Of a stretch of 64,000 nt of DNA, positions 44,539 through 55,300 are shown piece by piece (positions within the stretch are counted from its first letter, which is position 1; every line of letters starts with the position of its first letter). Location: assembly GCA_015296085.1 (NCBI GenBank), contig DVDT01000090.1:1-64000 (forward strand). Reading direction: 5' to 3'. This DNA comes from Trichormus sp. M33_DOE_039 (GTDB lineage: Bacteria > Cyanobacteriota > Cyanobacteriia > Cyanobacteriales > Nostocaceae). The notes beneath the pieces are model-generated. The model was not told the origin of the DNA. It made no database searches and saw only the letters and a list, made by a program, of their open reading frames with translations. A program made the translations under genes and the position numbers.

Positions 44539-44555
44539 TTGGGAAGGTGACATTC
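44539..44555 (-). repeat. Inverted 17-base copy of part of tRNA-Gly
   Basis: GAATGTCACCTTCCCAA at 44354-44370 (D-loop end to anticodon loop of the tRNA) recurs exactly on the minus strand here. It may be the trace of an integration or rearrangement at the tRNA gene. Confidence 0.6.
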
Positions 44556-44621
44556 CTTTCAACCCAGCTCTAAATTTTGAACGATTGCTTAATAAAAATT
44601 TCGCATTAACTAGCTATTTTC

Positions 44622-44850
44622 TTAACATTCAACACTTCTGGGTTCATTGTATAAATCCAGCACATCTTGCATTCGGGAAACATATTCTGCATTTACTTCC
44701 GGAATACACCATTGTTCTTTTAGCCACGGTTTGATTTCGTTCTTTTTAAGTTTGACGTACTGTTTTGTCTGAAATTGAATCTACTATTCCCAGGCTTACT
44801 CAGTGATCTGCTAATAATTGCATTGTCCAACACACTCTTCCATTTGGGTT
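44622..44850 (-). pseudogene. Decayed IS630-type transposase fragment
   Basis: Translated on the minus strand, GRVCWTMQLLADH is followed by a TGA stop, then VSLGIVDSISDKTVRQT. After a one-base frameshift it continues as LKKNEIKPWLKEQWCIPEVN and then AEYVSRMQDVLDLYNEP. This is the familiar central part of IS630/Tc1-mariner transposases, ahead of the catalytic DDE part. Both ends are missing and at least two lesions are visible, so it is dead. It is not seen as an ORF because it is broken. No terminal repeats were found. Confidence 0.75.
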
Positions 44851-44926
44851 TTCTTATGGACATTAATTGCCGTGAATTACCTAAACTGATATTCGGTGAG
44901 TATGTAGTCTTAATAGTATTGATAAA

Positions 44927-45805
44927 TCAAAATATACCATAGTAACCACTTTTAAGAATTACTATATTTTTTTCTTCTGCCCTATAGTCGAAGCCAACAT
45001 CATACAGTAAGTGACTGAGTTTTACTCTGTTAGTCTTGACAAACTCGATGATTTTAGTCGGATAACCTAGCTTTGTCAAAAAGATGAGCAGCTGATCTAC
45101 ATTAATTCCAGAGAAGTAAATTGTGTCGCATTTTTGCTTGTTTGCTAAACAGATTGTTTGACAGTTTTGTAGTTCTGTCCAGAGAATCTGGTAGATGTCG
45201 ATCTGCTGACAGTCAACATGAGCAGAACAACAGATTTTTGATGCGACATCAGAGAGTTGTTGTGCTGTATTGAAAAAGAAGTAGAAGTTTTCTAATTGGG
45301 TTTGGTGATCGCTAATTGCATAGGCAATTCCCGAAGACACTGTACTTCCTGGGTTGCCGATATACATATGAATTGTTTCTAGTGGACGAGTACCAGCAAC
45401 AAGTTCTGCGTCAATATCCAGGGAAAACATGAAATAGGGAAAATTATCCTTTGGTGAAACATTGCAACGAATGTAGGGCGCGATCGCTTCTAAAACTCGC
45501 TGCATTGAGATATTTCTTTCTCGTCTTTGATAATCATAAAAATAAAATTCCCAAACTAAACGATTTCCTAACCATTTTATCCCCCATACTGTTTGAAATA
45601 GTCCGATTTCCTCCCGAATAGATTGCACAATTGGTAAAGCCTGCTTATCAATGCCTGCAATTTTAAAGGAATTAAACAATAAATTGACGGCGCGGAACTT
45701 ATTTTCTACTGGAGCTACTGGTGTGTATGGCCATAGACAGTAATTAAAATATTTATCGTGAGTAGTCGTATACTCAAAGTCAGCCTCATCTATATTGCTT
45801 AACAT
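44927..45805 (-). CDS. Unrecognised protein, last gene of the giant-adhesin operon (292 aa)
   Basis: I do not recognise this family. The protein is soluble and has no signal peptide. It has several aromatic beta segments (GIKWLGNRLVWEFYFYDY, PYFMFSLDID, ETIHMYIGNPG, GIAYAIS, ENFYFFFN) separated by helices, and a helical end with SHLLYDVGFDYRAEEKNIVI. The alternation of antiparallel-type strands and helices might fit an ABBA barrel (prenyltransferase-like), a low-confidence inference. Its ATG overlaps the stop of the upstream gene (ATAATG), so the two are translationally coupled. Cys pairs (KICCSAHVDC) are present. Confidence 0.7.
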   Translation of the reverse strand: MLSNIDEADFEYTTTHDKYFNYCLWPYTPVAPVENKFRAVNLLFNSFKIAGIDKQALPIVQSIREEIGLFQTVWGIKWLGNRLVWEFYFYDYQRRERNISMQRVLEAIAPYIRCNVSPKDNFPYFMFSLDIDAELVAGTRPLETIHMYIGNPGSTVSSGIAYAISDHQTQLENFYFFFNTAQQLSDVASKICCSAHVDCQQIDIYQILWTELQNCQTICLANKQKCDTIYFSGINVDQLLIFLTKLGYPTKIIEFVKTNRVKLSHLLYDVGFDYRAEEKNIVILKSGYYGIF

Positions 45806-46626
45806 TATCTGCTTTCAATTCCATAATAAATGTTGAAAAAATCTTGACCGTCGCGATGGATTCCACCAGCAATATGTCCCAAAAATTTGTCTCTAATTTG
45901 AGTATAAATAGGCAGAAATAAATTTTCAGTAATAGCATAGTAACGGAACATTCTGATGAGAAGTTTTTGTATATTCCTAACTCGAAGTTTTGCTGGATAA
46001 ATATTGATATCGTATGATATTCTAGGATTGTTTTCTTCTATTACTTCTAGATAATTTAGCCCATTATCACCTGAATGTTGAGCAGCAATTTCCAGAATAA
46101 TATTGCTAATGGCAAGGGCTTCTGAATGTGTATTATCATTATAAATATGTATCAGTTTGTGATGAATATCCTGAACTGATAGAGCCGGATAATAGTAGTA
46201 TTTGGTAATAACTTGCTCAGATTGCTGGCAGGGATTCCATTTAAAGCTTAAGTGCCGCAGAATGCGATCGCGATTATTAGGATTCTCAATATGGTCTAAT
46301 TCTAGATACACCTTGTAGAGACATTTACTGTGATTTTCCTCAAACCCAAAATGGACAAATCTTGTCAAATCTAAATGCTGTTTGCTTAATGCTAGAAACT
46401 CATCAGGCATAGCCAAACTAGAACATAAATCGAGAATTCTTCTATGAGCGTTATCTTGCAGTGATGTTTTGCTGATACTCAAGAGGAAGCGATTTGTCAG
46501 CAAGATTCGCTGACGAATTCTCAGTGATTGCTCATAGCCATAGGGGATATTGAGGTTCTCAATTAGTTTTAAAAGCCTTTGCGCTGATGCAACTGTTGAT
46601 GCTGTAGGGGGATTGGGAAAATGCAC
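45805..46626 (-). CDS. Unrecognised protein of the giant-adhesin operon (273 aa)
   Basis: I do not recognise this family. Start is GTG, 7 bases after the radical SAM stop. It is a soluble protein with a helical N-terminus, then strands rich in Tyr and Phe (RFVHFGFEENHSKCLYKVYL, VITKYYYYPAL, ISYDINIYPAKLRV) and an end motif GGIHRDGQDFFNIYYGIES. The strand pattern resembles that of the next gene product, so the two may be distant paralogues or two halves of one machine. There is no membrane segment. The genetic context points to work with the radical SAM enzyme. Confidence 0.7.
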   Translation of the reverse strand: MHFPNPPTASTVASAQRLLKLIENLNIPYGYEQSLRIRQRILLTNRFLLSISKTSLQDNAHRRILDLCSSLAMPDEFLALSKQHLDLTRFVHFGFEENHSKCLYKVYLELDHIENPNNRDRILRHLSFKWNPCQQSEQVITKYYYYPALSVQDIHHKLIHIYNDNTHSEALAISNIILEIAAQHSGDNGLNYLEVIEENNPRISYDINIYPAKLRVRNIQKLLIRMFRYYAITENLFLPIYTQIRDKFLGHIAGGIHRDGQDFFNIYYGIESR

Positions 46627-46633
46627 TGTAATC

Positions 46634-47551
46634 TTAGGTGAGAGATGGAGTTTGTCTAGGTAAAGGAGAGAGAATGTCTTGCTGCCAGCCGAACTTTTTG
46701 ATATAGGCTGTATTTAGTCCGAGACACTGACGAGAACCACATTGTTCTCGATGGATACACTGATAAAAGCCGTTACGCATGAACTCTGTCCAAAAAGCAT
46801 CATCAATAAACAGCTTTGGTTGATCGTTGTTTAAAGCTGGGTTATGCTCTTTTAAAAGACATTCTGGAAAGTTTTTCACTTCTATTGCCAGATTTTTTTG
46901 CCAAGCTTTGGCGATCGCTTCCTTGAGAAAAGGTAGTATCTCTGTATACTCAACTATCAAGTCTTTTGCATCCGTTTCATTCATCGGCCAGTAATTCCAA
47001 AAATCCATTTGTACCAATCTGCGTAGGTGTGATAAACAATCTACTACTCTAGGCAAATCACGGTAACTCCGTTTGGTAATGACTGTGTTCGTTAATAGGA
47101 AGACATTCTCATAGGTATCTAAATTTTCTAATCCGCGCATCATTTTGGCAAAAGCTCCCCTCACAAGTGCGATCGCATCGTGGGTTTCGGCATCTGCTGC
47201 CATGACACTGACAAAGTATTCATCAATACCCGCTTCTACTAATTCTCTGCAATAATTCTCATCTGCTAGACGGATGCCATTAGTTTGGATGCGGACGTGT
47301 TCAAATCCGTGCTGACGAGCCATGCGGGCTAAATCTGGTAAGTTGGGATTGAGGGTAATTTCCGAGCCTGTAAAAATTGCACCTTTCCAGCGTCGATGTT
47401 GCTGGTTATAGCTGAGGATTTCCCGAAACCGTTCCATTGATTCTGGTTTGAGCCAATCCATTGTGCCTTCAATCATGCAATGTTCGCACTTGAGGTTGCA
47501 GCGAAAGTGCATGGTGAATTCAACATATTGTTTAGGGTCAAAATATCCCAT
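46634..47551 (-). CDS. Radical SAM enzyme
   Basis: I chose the ATG giving MGYFDPKQYVEFTMHFRCNL; the longer ORF would overlap the methyltransferase by 70 bases. The 305-residue protein has the cluster motif CNLKCEHC near residue 18, the Gly-rich GAIFTGSEITLNPNL near 57, and IQTNGIRLAD. Three C-terminal Cys in CIHREQCGSRQCLG may bind an extra cluster, as in SPASM/twitch enzymes that modify peptides or build cofactors. It follows the methyltransferase gene by 28 bases in the same operon. Substrate unknown. Confidence 0.85.
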   Translation of the reverse strand: MGYFDPKQYVEFTMHFRCNLKCEHCMIEGTMDWLKPESMERFREILSYNQQHRRWKGAIFTGSEITLNPNLPDLARMARQHGFEHVRIQTNGIRLADENYCRELVEAGIDEYFVSVMAADAETHDAIALVRGAFAKMMRGLENLDTYENVFLLTNTVITKRSYRDLPRVVDCLSHLRRLVQMDFWNYWPMNETDAKDLIVEYTEILPFLKEAIAKAWQKNLAIEVKNFPECLLKEHNPALNNDQPKLFIDDAFWTEFMRNGFYQCIHREQCGSRQCLGLNTAYIKKFGWQQDILSPLPRQTPSLT

Positions 47552-47579
47552 AGTTAATATTAATAGCTGGAGATTAAAC

Positions 47580-48650
47580 TTAGCTTTTTTTGGCAACGAT
47601 GAGAAAGAATGGCATTTCCAGGTTAATTGATTGGATGGTAATCTCCTCAAAACCTTGAGATGCTAATTGTCTTTGGTAAACTAAGGGAGAACGAAAATAG
47701 CGAAATAATAGAAGCATAGGAAGTAAGCAATAAGGTAAGGGTTGATCTGTTAATTCTATTTCCCCTCTTTCAAATATGAGTAACGTGCCGCCAGGTGCTA
47801 GGGATTTACTAGCATTGGCAATGAATTGCTCAGTTGCTGCTTCTGGCCAGTCGTGAAGTATGGATTTAAAAGTAATTAAATTACAATCTTTGGGCAAAGC
47901 ATCTACTAAGGCATTGCCTTTGATAAAGTTGATTCTGTTAGCTTCTGGTTTTCCTGCTACATGAGCTTGTCCGAGATCGCACACCAAAGGTAAATCAATC
48001 ACCGTTGCTAGTAGGTTTGGGTGTTGCTTGCAGATTTGCCGGACAAATTCACCACTATTGCCACCAATATCTAGAATTCGCTGGTACTGACTAAAGTCAT
48101 GATATTGCAAACATACCTGTGCTTCATATTTAGTTAGGGTAGTGGTGATTCGCAGCCAACGCTTGGTTAATTCATAGTTTTCAGGAGTTGGTTCAAAACA
48201 TCGGTGATAGCCAAACAGATCAAAAAGGCGCGATCGCTCCATGAATTGGCGGGAATTTTCCAGTAATAAGGTGAAGTGGTTAGCAAAGTCAGGCGCAACC
48301 CAATTGGCGAAGTCAAGTTTAACTTGCAGCAAATCCCGATACTGTAAAGCGATCGCAAATTGAGAACTGAGTTGGATCTGACCGTGATTTTCTTCTATAA
48401 CCCGATTGATTTTGAGTAAATCCAGCAACAAAGTCATTCCGGTGCGATCGCATGGCAATTGCTGTGTGAGAGTATCTCGTGTACAAGGTTGATTTGCCTG
48501 TAAATAGTCGATCAATCCGGTTTCAAAGGCACTTTTTAGCACTTGCGCCTTGACGAAGGTATCAATAAAAGCATCCACGCAGAGGTAAGCCATACTTTCT
48601 CTGCGAGATGCTATGTCAACGGTCAGCGGCTCTACACTTTGGGAATTCAT
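47580..48650 (-). CDS. O-methyltransferase, class I, dimerising type (PF00891-like)
   Basis: The 356-residue protein has an N-terminal winged-helix dimerisation domain (about 25-110: VLKSAFETGLIDYLQANQPC) and a SAM-binding domain with RILDIGGNSGEFVRQ (near 185), ATVIDLPLVCDLGQ and the catalytic-type SILHDWPE (near 266). Such enzymes methylate hydroxyl groups of small molecules, including phenolics and polyketides. Its ATG overlaps the SapC-family stop (ATGA), showing tight coupling in the operon. A small-molecule or modified-residue substrate is likely. Confidence 0.85.
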   Translation of the reverse strand: MNSQSVEPLTVDIASRRESMAYLCVDAFIDTFVKAQVLKSAFETGLIDYLQANQPCTRDTLTQQLPCDRTGMTLLLDLLKINRVIEENHGQIQLSSQFAIALQYRDLLQVKLDFANWVAPDFANHFTLLLENSRQFMERSRLFDLFGYHRCFEPTPENYELTKRWLRITTTLTKYEAQVCLQYHDFSQYQRILDIGGNSGEFVRQICKQHPNLLATVIDLPLVCDLGQAHVAGKPEANRINFIKGNALVDALPKDCNLITFKSILHDWPEAATEQFIANASKSLAPGGTLLIFERGEIELTDQPLPYCLLPMLLLFRYFRSPLVYQRQLASQGFEEITIQSINLEMPFFLIVAKKS

Positions 48651-49366
48651 TGTGTAATTCGTTCCACCATTGTGTTGAAATTACGCATTGATTGTAAATG
48701 TAAGTAGAGCAATTCCAGTTCATTGGTCTGTAAAAGGTCTACAAGCTGCTCCCCTGTAAGCTGATTTAAGCGATTACGGTTAACTGCCATAAAACCTGCT
48801 AAAGACGTTTGCTCACCTGTACCGAGAGTAAATTTAGCTTTCATTGGTTCGAGCAAATCTAGTGCTTGGAGCTTACTGCAAAACAGTTGTGTACGCTGAT
48901 ATTGCATTTGGAACTCTTTGAGAAATGCCAGGACACTTTCTAGATACTGGGTTTGCATTCCTTCCGTATCAAAGAGTCTTTCGCCGCGTCCTTCTTGATT
49001 ACACCCAACAAACCCTTCATCAATACAGAGTGTAAAAGTATTGCCCTCGTCATTACTAGAAAATACAAACGGGTAACGTCGGATAAAAGCGGGAATATAT
49101 TTTGCCTGCCAATCTCCTGTTTCTGTGAGGTAGAGGTTTTCCTGCTCTTTAATGCCCAAGATAGCCACTGGCATCATTGATTTTTCTGTCCCCGTAAACA
49201 CGATGGCATATTCTGCTGCCGCTTTAGGAAACTCCACCGCCATTAAGGGGACTGAATTGACCTGTCGTGCAAAACTGTAGTCTGTGCCTGTTTTGACTGA
49301 CCAGTTGCCATGTTTTTCCTTGGTAATGGGCGTTGCCTGTTCATAGATTAGTAGTTGCTTAGTCAC
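48647..49366 (-). CDS. SapC family protein
   Basis: I chose the GTG (MTKQLLIYEQATPITKEKHG) that has AAGGAG 8 bases upstream; the earlier GTG overlaps that site. The 239-residue soluble protein shows SapC hallmarks: VPLMAVEFPKAAAEYAIVF, GDWQAKYIPAFIRRYPFVF and LCIDEGFVGCNQEGRGERLF. The name comes from the Campylobacter surface-layer locus; the molecular role is unknown. It starts 29 bases after the giant adhesin stop, which agrees with a surface-protein link. Confidence 0.85.
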   Translation of the reverse strand: MTKQLLIYEQATPITKEKHGNWSVKTGTDYSFARQVNSVPLMAVEFPKAAAEYAIVFTGTEKSMMPVAILGIKEQENLYLTETGDWQAKYIPAFIRRYPFVFSSNDEGNTFTLCIDEGFVGCNQEGRGERLFDTEGMQTQYLESVLAFLKEFQMQYQRTQLFCSKLQALDLLEPMKAKFTLGTGEQTSLAGFMAVNRNRLNQLTGEQLVDLLQTNELELLYLHLQSMRNFNTMVERITQ

Positions 49367-49395
49367 TTTTTGCACTCCTTTGCATTTTCTCTGAC

Positions 49396-52300
49396 TTACG
49401 CCCCTGGGGTACTGCCGGCACTATTCGGGAGAAGACCCGTATCATTTTCTGGACTACCATTGGTGTCGATCTGACCTGGTAGAGTACCAGGTTGAGGATC
49501 GCGGGGTGCACCAGTGTCACTATTGACAATTCCTACTTCACCATTAGGTTCTGTGAGGGATTGGTCTGCGCCACTGGTGCGACCAAGATCACTGACAAAG
49601 GTCTTCCAGTTATTATTGGGTATGCGAATTACCGTTGGCGCACCAAATTGACTAAAGGAAACGAAATAACTGTTAAATTCACCATTCCAGTCAATTAAGC
49701 GATCGCCTCCAGTGTTGGCAATCAAGACATCCAAGCCACCACCACCATAGACGAAATCGGGGTCAGCATAAGCTGGCTCGTCTGGTTGAGTGTTCAGTCC
49801 GTCGTTGGTCTCTAAGTTATCATCAGCGTTCATGAAGTCGTCTCCTAAACCACCAAACAGACGGTCTTTACCTGTACCACCAACCAGCCAATCGTTACCT
49901 AAATCGCCGAAGATGCGGTCTTTGCCATCTTCAATCTTGACACCTGCACTATCGGTAGCCTCGAAATTCAGCAGGAAGCCGTTAATTTTAGCAAAGGGAT
50001 TATTGGCATCGTAGGCGGCGAACTTGCGAGTGGTGGGATCGTAGGCCAGTGGGTTGAGATTTGTGACTGGATCGGCGTTATGGAAGGCGGCTAAAGCCTC
50101 TGCACCCGATATAGCATCATCACCAGCACCACCATGAATAAAGTCATCTCCTAGTCCGCCATAGATGACATCATTACCTCCTTCTGTCCAGGCGAGGGAA
50201 ACAAAAGCTTTGGTCAAGCGACCTGTAATGTACTCAACTGCACCAACTTCATTGGAGGCGGATAAGGTCTCTTGCAGATTTGGGGTAGTTAATCCGTAAA
50301 GTGTTTCTGTCAAACCATTGCGGCTAGTCCGAATCATACCGTTATCACCGACGATGCCATCTTCCCCAGCACCACCATAGAGACGATCTGCGCCATCTCC
50401 ACCGTAGAGATCATCATCTTGACCATTACCGAACAAGACATCATGACCTGTCATCCCGTGAATTTGATCGTCGCCGCCTTCACCATAGATTAAGTCAGCA
50501 AAACCGCGATCGCTTGTGTCAGTGCCACCAGGAGTATAATCGAGCAAGCGGACTGCCCTGGGGATAATTTTGAGAGATGGGTCGTAGTTATCGTAGGTAA
50601 AGGTGATGAAGTTACCTGTAGCTGTGCCATTTATGCCAACTAGACGATAAATTATGCCGTTATCACCCAAAATCACATCTGCATCTAGGGCATGACCTTG
50701 AGTTGATAAGTTACCGAGATGATTGGCTACGATTTGTGTACCTGCACCGCCAAAGATTGTATCTAATCCTGTGGGGCGATCGCTGGCATTGCTTAAGCCA
50801 AAGAGATTGGAACTATCGCCAATAATATCGTCTTGACCCAGATTACCAAAGATTAAGTCATTGCCACCATTACCTTCAATGTAGTCATCACCATCAGTTC
50901 CTACGCCGCCAAAGTCTTCTACTGATGGATTTGTGGTTGATACATTGATCGCAGTAGAACCATCGCCCTGAATGGTATCATTCCCCAGTTGCCCGAAGAT
51001 GACATCATCATCAGCACCACCCGCAATCACATCATTACCCGATGTTTGCGGTAGTGGGTTATCGCTGTGGTCGTAAAGAACGATTTCCCGTTCGCTGACT
51101 CCTGTGGGATTAGCTTGGGAAGCGGCAGTTACTAACGGGTTGCCATTACTATCGTAAATAGTGCCATTGCTGAGGGTGCGAATGCGTGGGCTGATGGAGT
51201 TACCCTTGCGGAGAATGCGTGCATTATCACCGGCGATCGCATCGTTCCCTGCACCACCGTCAATAACATCATCGCCATCCTGACCGCCTGCAACGTTGTG
51301 ACCACCCCAGAGGTCATCATCACCTGCATTACCTGTAATGGTGTCATTGCCTTGTCCACCCAGGATGATGTCTGCACCGTCATCTCCTGTGAGGTTATCG
51401 TTACCACCACCATTGTTATTTTGAGTATTGATTGAGGTGAACGTAAACGGATCATTGGCGGTATTTAAGGGTAGTGCGTTGGCACTAATATCGCCCCTGA
51501 CTTCACCATGATCGCCAAAGATGAGATCATTACCTAGACCTCCAGTTACGGTATCAGCACCTGTGCCGCCGAATACAAAGTCATTGCCTGCACCGATGGA
51601 AATGTTATCGTTGCCGCCATTACTTGGGTTAGTGGTGGTAATCAGGTCAATATCAGCCGAATTACCGTCCGTTCCCACATAATCGACGATGCCGTTGTCA
51701 CCTAGCACAATATCATTCGCACCGTTAGTTACCACGACATCGCTACCAACTCCGGCTAAAACGATGTCTTCGCCCTCACCCGTAGTCATGCTGTCATTAC
51801 CGCCAAGCGTTGAATCGGTAGTTTCCAGACGCTGTAAGACACCGGCTACATAAGTAATAGTGCCGTTATCACCGATGACGAGGTTTTGACCGTTACCAGC
51901 AGTGACATTATCATTGCCACTACCCGCTAGGATGACATCGTTATTTACGCCTGTGGTAATGATATCGTTACCACCGACTTCCGGGGCTGTGGTATCTATT
52001 AGGGATAGTGCAGTCGCCGCCCAAGTGATAGTGCCATTGTCACCCAAGATAATATTGTTACCGTCTCCTGCGGTAATGGCATCACTACCACTACCACCGA
52101 CAACGATGTCTGCCCCTGTGGTAGTAGTAATTGCATCATCTCCACCTTGGGTTACGTCAGTGGCGGTCACTTCACTGACTACGCCGTTAGTATAGGTGAC
52201 TGTGCCGTTATCACCGATGACGAGGTTGTGACCATTACCAGCAGTGACATTATCGTTGCCACTACCCGCTAGGATGACATCGTTATTGACACCTGTGGTA

Positions 52301-55300
52301 ATGACATCGCTACCACCGACTTCTGGGGCTGTGGTATCAATCAGGGACAGTCCAGCCGCCGCCCAAGCGATAGTTCCATTGTCACCCAAGATGATGTTGT
52401 CGCCATCTCCTGCGGTAATGACATCACTACCACTACCACCGACAACGATGTCTGCCCCTGTGGTAGTAGTAATCACATCATCTCCACCTTGGGTTACGTC
52501 AGTGGCGGCAATTTCACTGACTACACCACTACTGAAGGTAATCGTTCCGTGATCACCCAAGATGAGGTTATTTTCAGTGCCGCCATCAATTTGATCGCCC
52601 AAAGCACCACCTAAGATGATGTCATCTCCTGCATTGCCAGAAATTACATCAGCACTGCCTACGGTTGCATTAGTGCTTTGGATAATATCCACGGTAGAGA
52701 GATTGCTATCGTTAATAACAAAGTCAATTACTCCATTATCCCCAATCAGTATATCTGCATTGTCACCGCCAGTCATGTTGTCAGCACCAGCACCACCAAG
52801 GATGCGGTCATTGCCTGCATTACCATGAATCTCGTCGTTTGCACCTTCAGCCGCATTCGTGGTTTCGATGCGTTGGACGTTATCAGTGCTGAGAAGTTTA
52901 GGTGTAGCGGCAGTCTGAGTGACGATGCCATGATCACCGAAGATAATGTCATCACCTGCATTGCCGGTGATGGCATCTTGACCAGCAGTTGCAGTTGTAG
53001 AAACGCTGAGGGTGCGTGCAGTTAGGTCAACATTGAAACCAGAATCGCCGTAGATAATATCGTTTCCGGCTTCACCTTGAATATTATCGTTTCCAGCACC
53101 ACCGGCAATCTGATCGCCTGCTTGAGAACCGCGAATAATGTCATCCCCTGCACCGCCGTAGATGACTACGTTTCGACTAGAAGCAGAGGCATCAATGGTA
53201 TCGTTACCTGGGTTGTTAAAATTCCTAGCCAGTCCAGGTTGAATGGTAGTTCCTGTACCTGTATAACGGCTACCATCTGCGGAGGTATCACCAAAAATTA
53301 CTAAAGGTGCGTCTAGTCCCCGTGGATCTATGCCGCCGCGATCGCTGACGGTAATATTATCATTGCCGCCGCCTCCATGTACGGCAGTAATCGCCCCGTC
53401 TGCGGTGCCTGTAACTGTCAGTTGATCGTTACCTTGACCTAATAATAGTTCGACAACTTCCAAGCTGCCGTAATTAATACCAGCAGGATTCATCCCAAAT
53501 CCGGTTAAGGTAGACTGACTCAGCGTTCCTACATCATTGGTTGTGCTGCCGTCGTTAAATACAGTAACGGTATCCCGACTGTTATTTTCATTGACAAAGA
53601 AGTTAGGCGAGAGATTAGTAATGGCAAATTCGCTATTACTGTCTGGCAATTCCCACTCTGATGCAGGTAAGCTGACATTTTGTAAGGTGAGTACAGTTTG
53701 ACTGGATACAGAACCTGTTGTGACATCAACTATTAACCAGAAGCGATTAATACCCTTACCCTTACTAATTTCTAGGGTACGACCAACCAACGCAGAGAGA
53801 TCAGGGATGGAGGGATTAGCGGCGATAAAGGCTGCTAAGTCACTTGTTGCTACCGTTAGAGTATCAATTGCTGAAGCTGTGCCTGTGCCATTGTAGGCGA
53901 GAACATTGCCTGTTGAGGGTCGTTGATTAGTTTCACCAGGGAGAATCACAGGATCGCCTAAACCGCCTGCTGAACCCTGACCGGAGAAACCGTCAATAAA
54001 TAGTGGGCCAGCTATGCTATCGAGTTTGTGTGTACCAGCTTGAGCAACTAACGCCCCATCTGCACCTACTACTGCCTCACTGTCACCGCCGATGCTAAAG
54101 CTATCACTACCTAAACCACCGAAGAGTTTGGTTGTTACCTGGTTATTGGTGGAGAGGACAAAGAACTGATCATCGCCTTCAGCACCATCGATTTCGAGGA
54201 TTTCAATTCCCTCATAGGTAATGCTGCGACCAACACCAAAGATCCCGTTTTCGGTAATTCGGAAAGTATCGCCAAATTCTGTACCAATAATCCGCAGGGT
54301 ATCAGTACCACTACCGCCAACAATATTGACTGCCGCATTTATGACGTATTCTACGGTATCGTTACCTGCTCCCGAATCAACGGCACTCTCGCTCGAACCT
54401 TCCTCCGCAAAGGAACGAATTACAAATAGATCATCGCCATCACCACCAGTTAGATCCAGAGTAGCTGTATTACGGAAGACAACAAAGGTATCTTCACCCG
54501 CTTCGCCTGCAATGGTAGTGGCAAAGCTAACCCCATTACTGAGGAAACCGCGAGTAGTCTGGGTAGTAGCAAATTCGTCCTCAAAGGCTAAATTAGCATT
54601 GGTGGCATCTCGTTCGCTCTTGAAGATTTGACCAACTTGGAAACTGTCATTGCCCAAACCACCCCGAACTGTAGTTTCAGTCCAGTTATCATCTAAAGTA
54701 ATTTGGTCATCGCCGCCTTGAGTATCCACGGTTAACTGTTCGAGATTCTTGTTGTAGTTAATCCGTTCTACATCCGTTGTCGGATCGCCATGCAGTGCTG
54801 CTACAAAGGCCACACCGCCATCAACAAATTCGCGATCGCTCGCCCGCATTAGGATATTATCTGCCGCCTCAGTCCCGAAAACGGTCAGGGTGTCTGCACC
54901 TGTAGTACCTGTATCAAAGACATTGATGATGTAATCTGTGTCATTACCTGTAATGGAGATTTCGTAGGTGTCGCCATCACCTTGTCCGTCCAGGTCTAGG
55001 GTATCGCGCCCTGGGGTGTTGCGACCGGGCAGAATCCGACTGGCTTTATCTAGGGATGGTAACTCAAAGACTTGGATGAAGTCTGTACCTGCACCACCCA
55101 GGACGCGGGTATGACCTGCCAAAGAGAGGGCGTTGCCTCCAGTATTCTCTGGATTGAAGGCAATTGTATCGTTTTCCGCACCCGCATCAATGGTGATTGC
55201 GGTGGCACTGAGATTACCCCATAATTTCATCTCGTCTGCGCCAGCTTGACTAGAGACATTGATACTGTCTGTAGCCGTAATTGTACCCAAGGTCAAGATT

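Noticed and set aside
44539-44555. The partial tRNA-Gly copy considered as a full att site of a prophage or integrative element.
   Set aside because: It is only 17 bases, inverted, taken from the middle of the tRNA rather than its 3' end, and no integrase is present.
51902-52552. Plus-strand ORFs of about 100 codons that resemble each other within the giant gene.
   Set aside because: They are antisense shadows of the tandem RTX repeats; their similarity follows from the repeat in the minus-strand gene.
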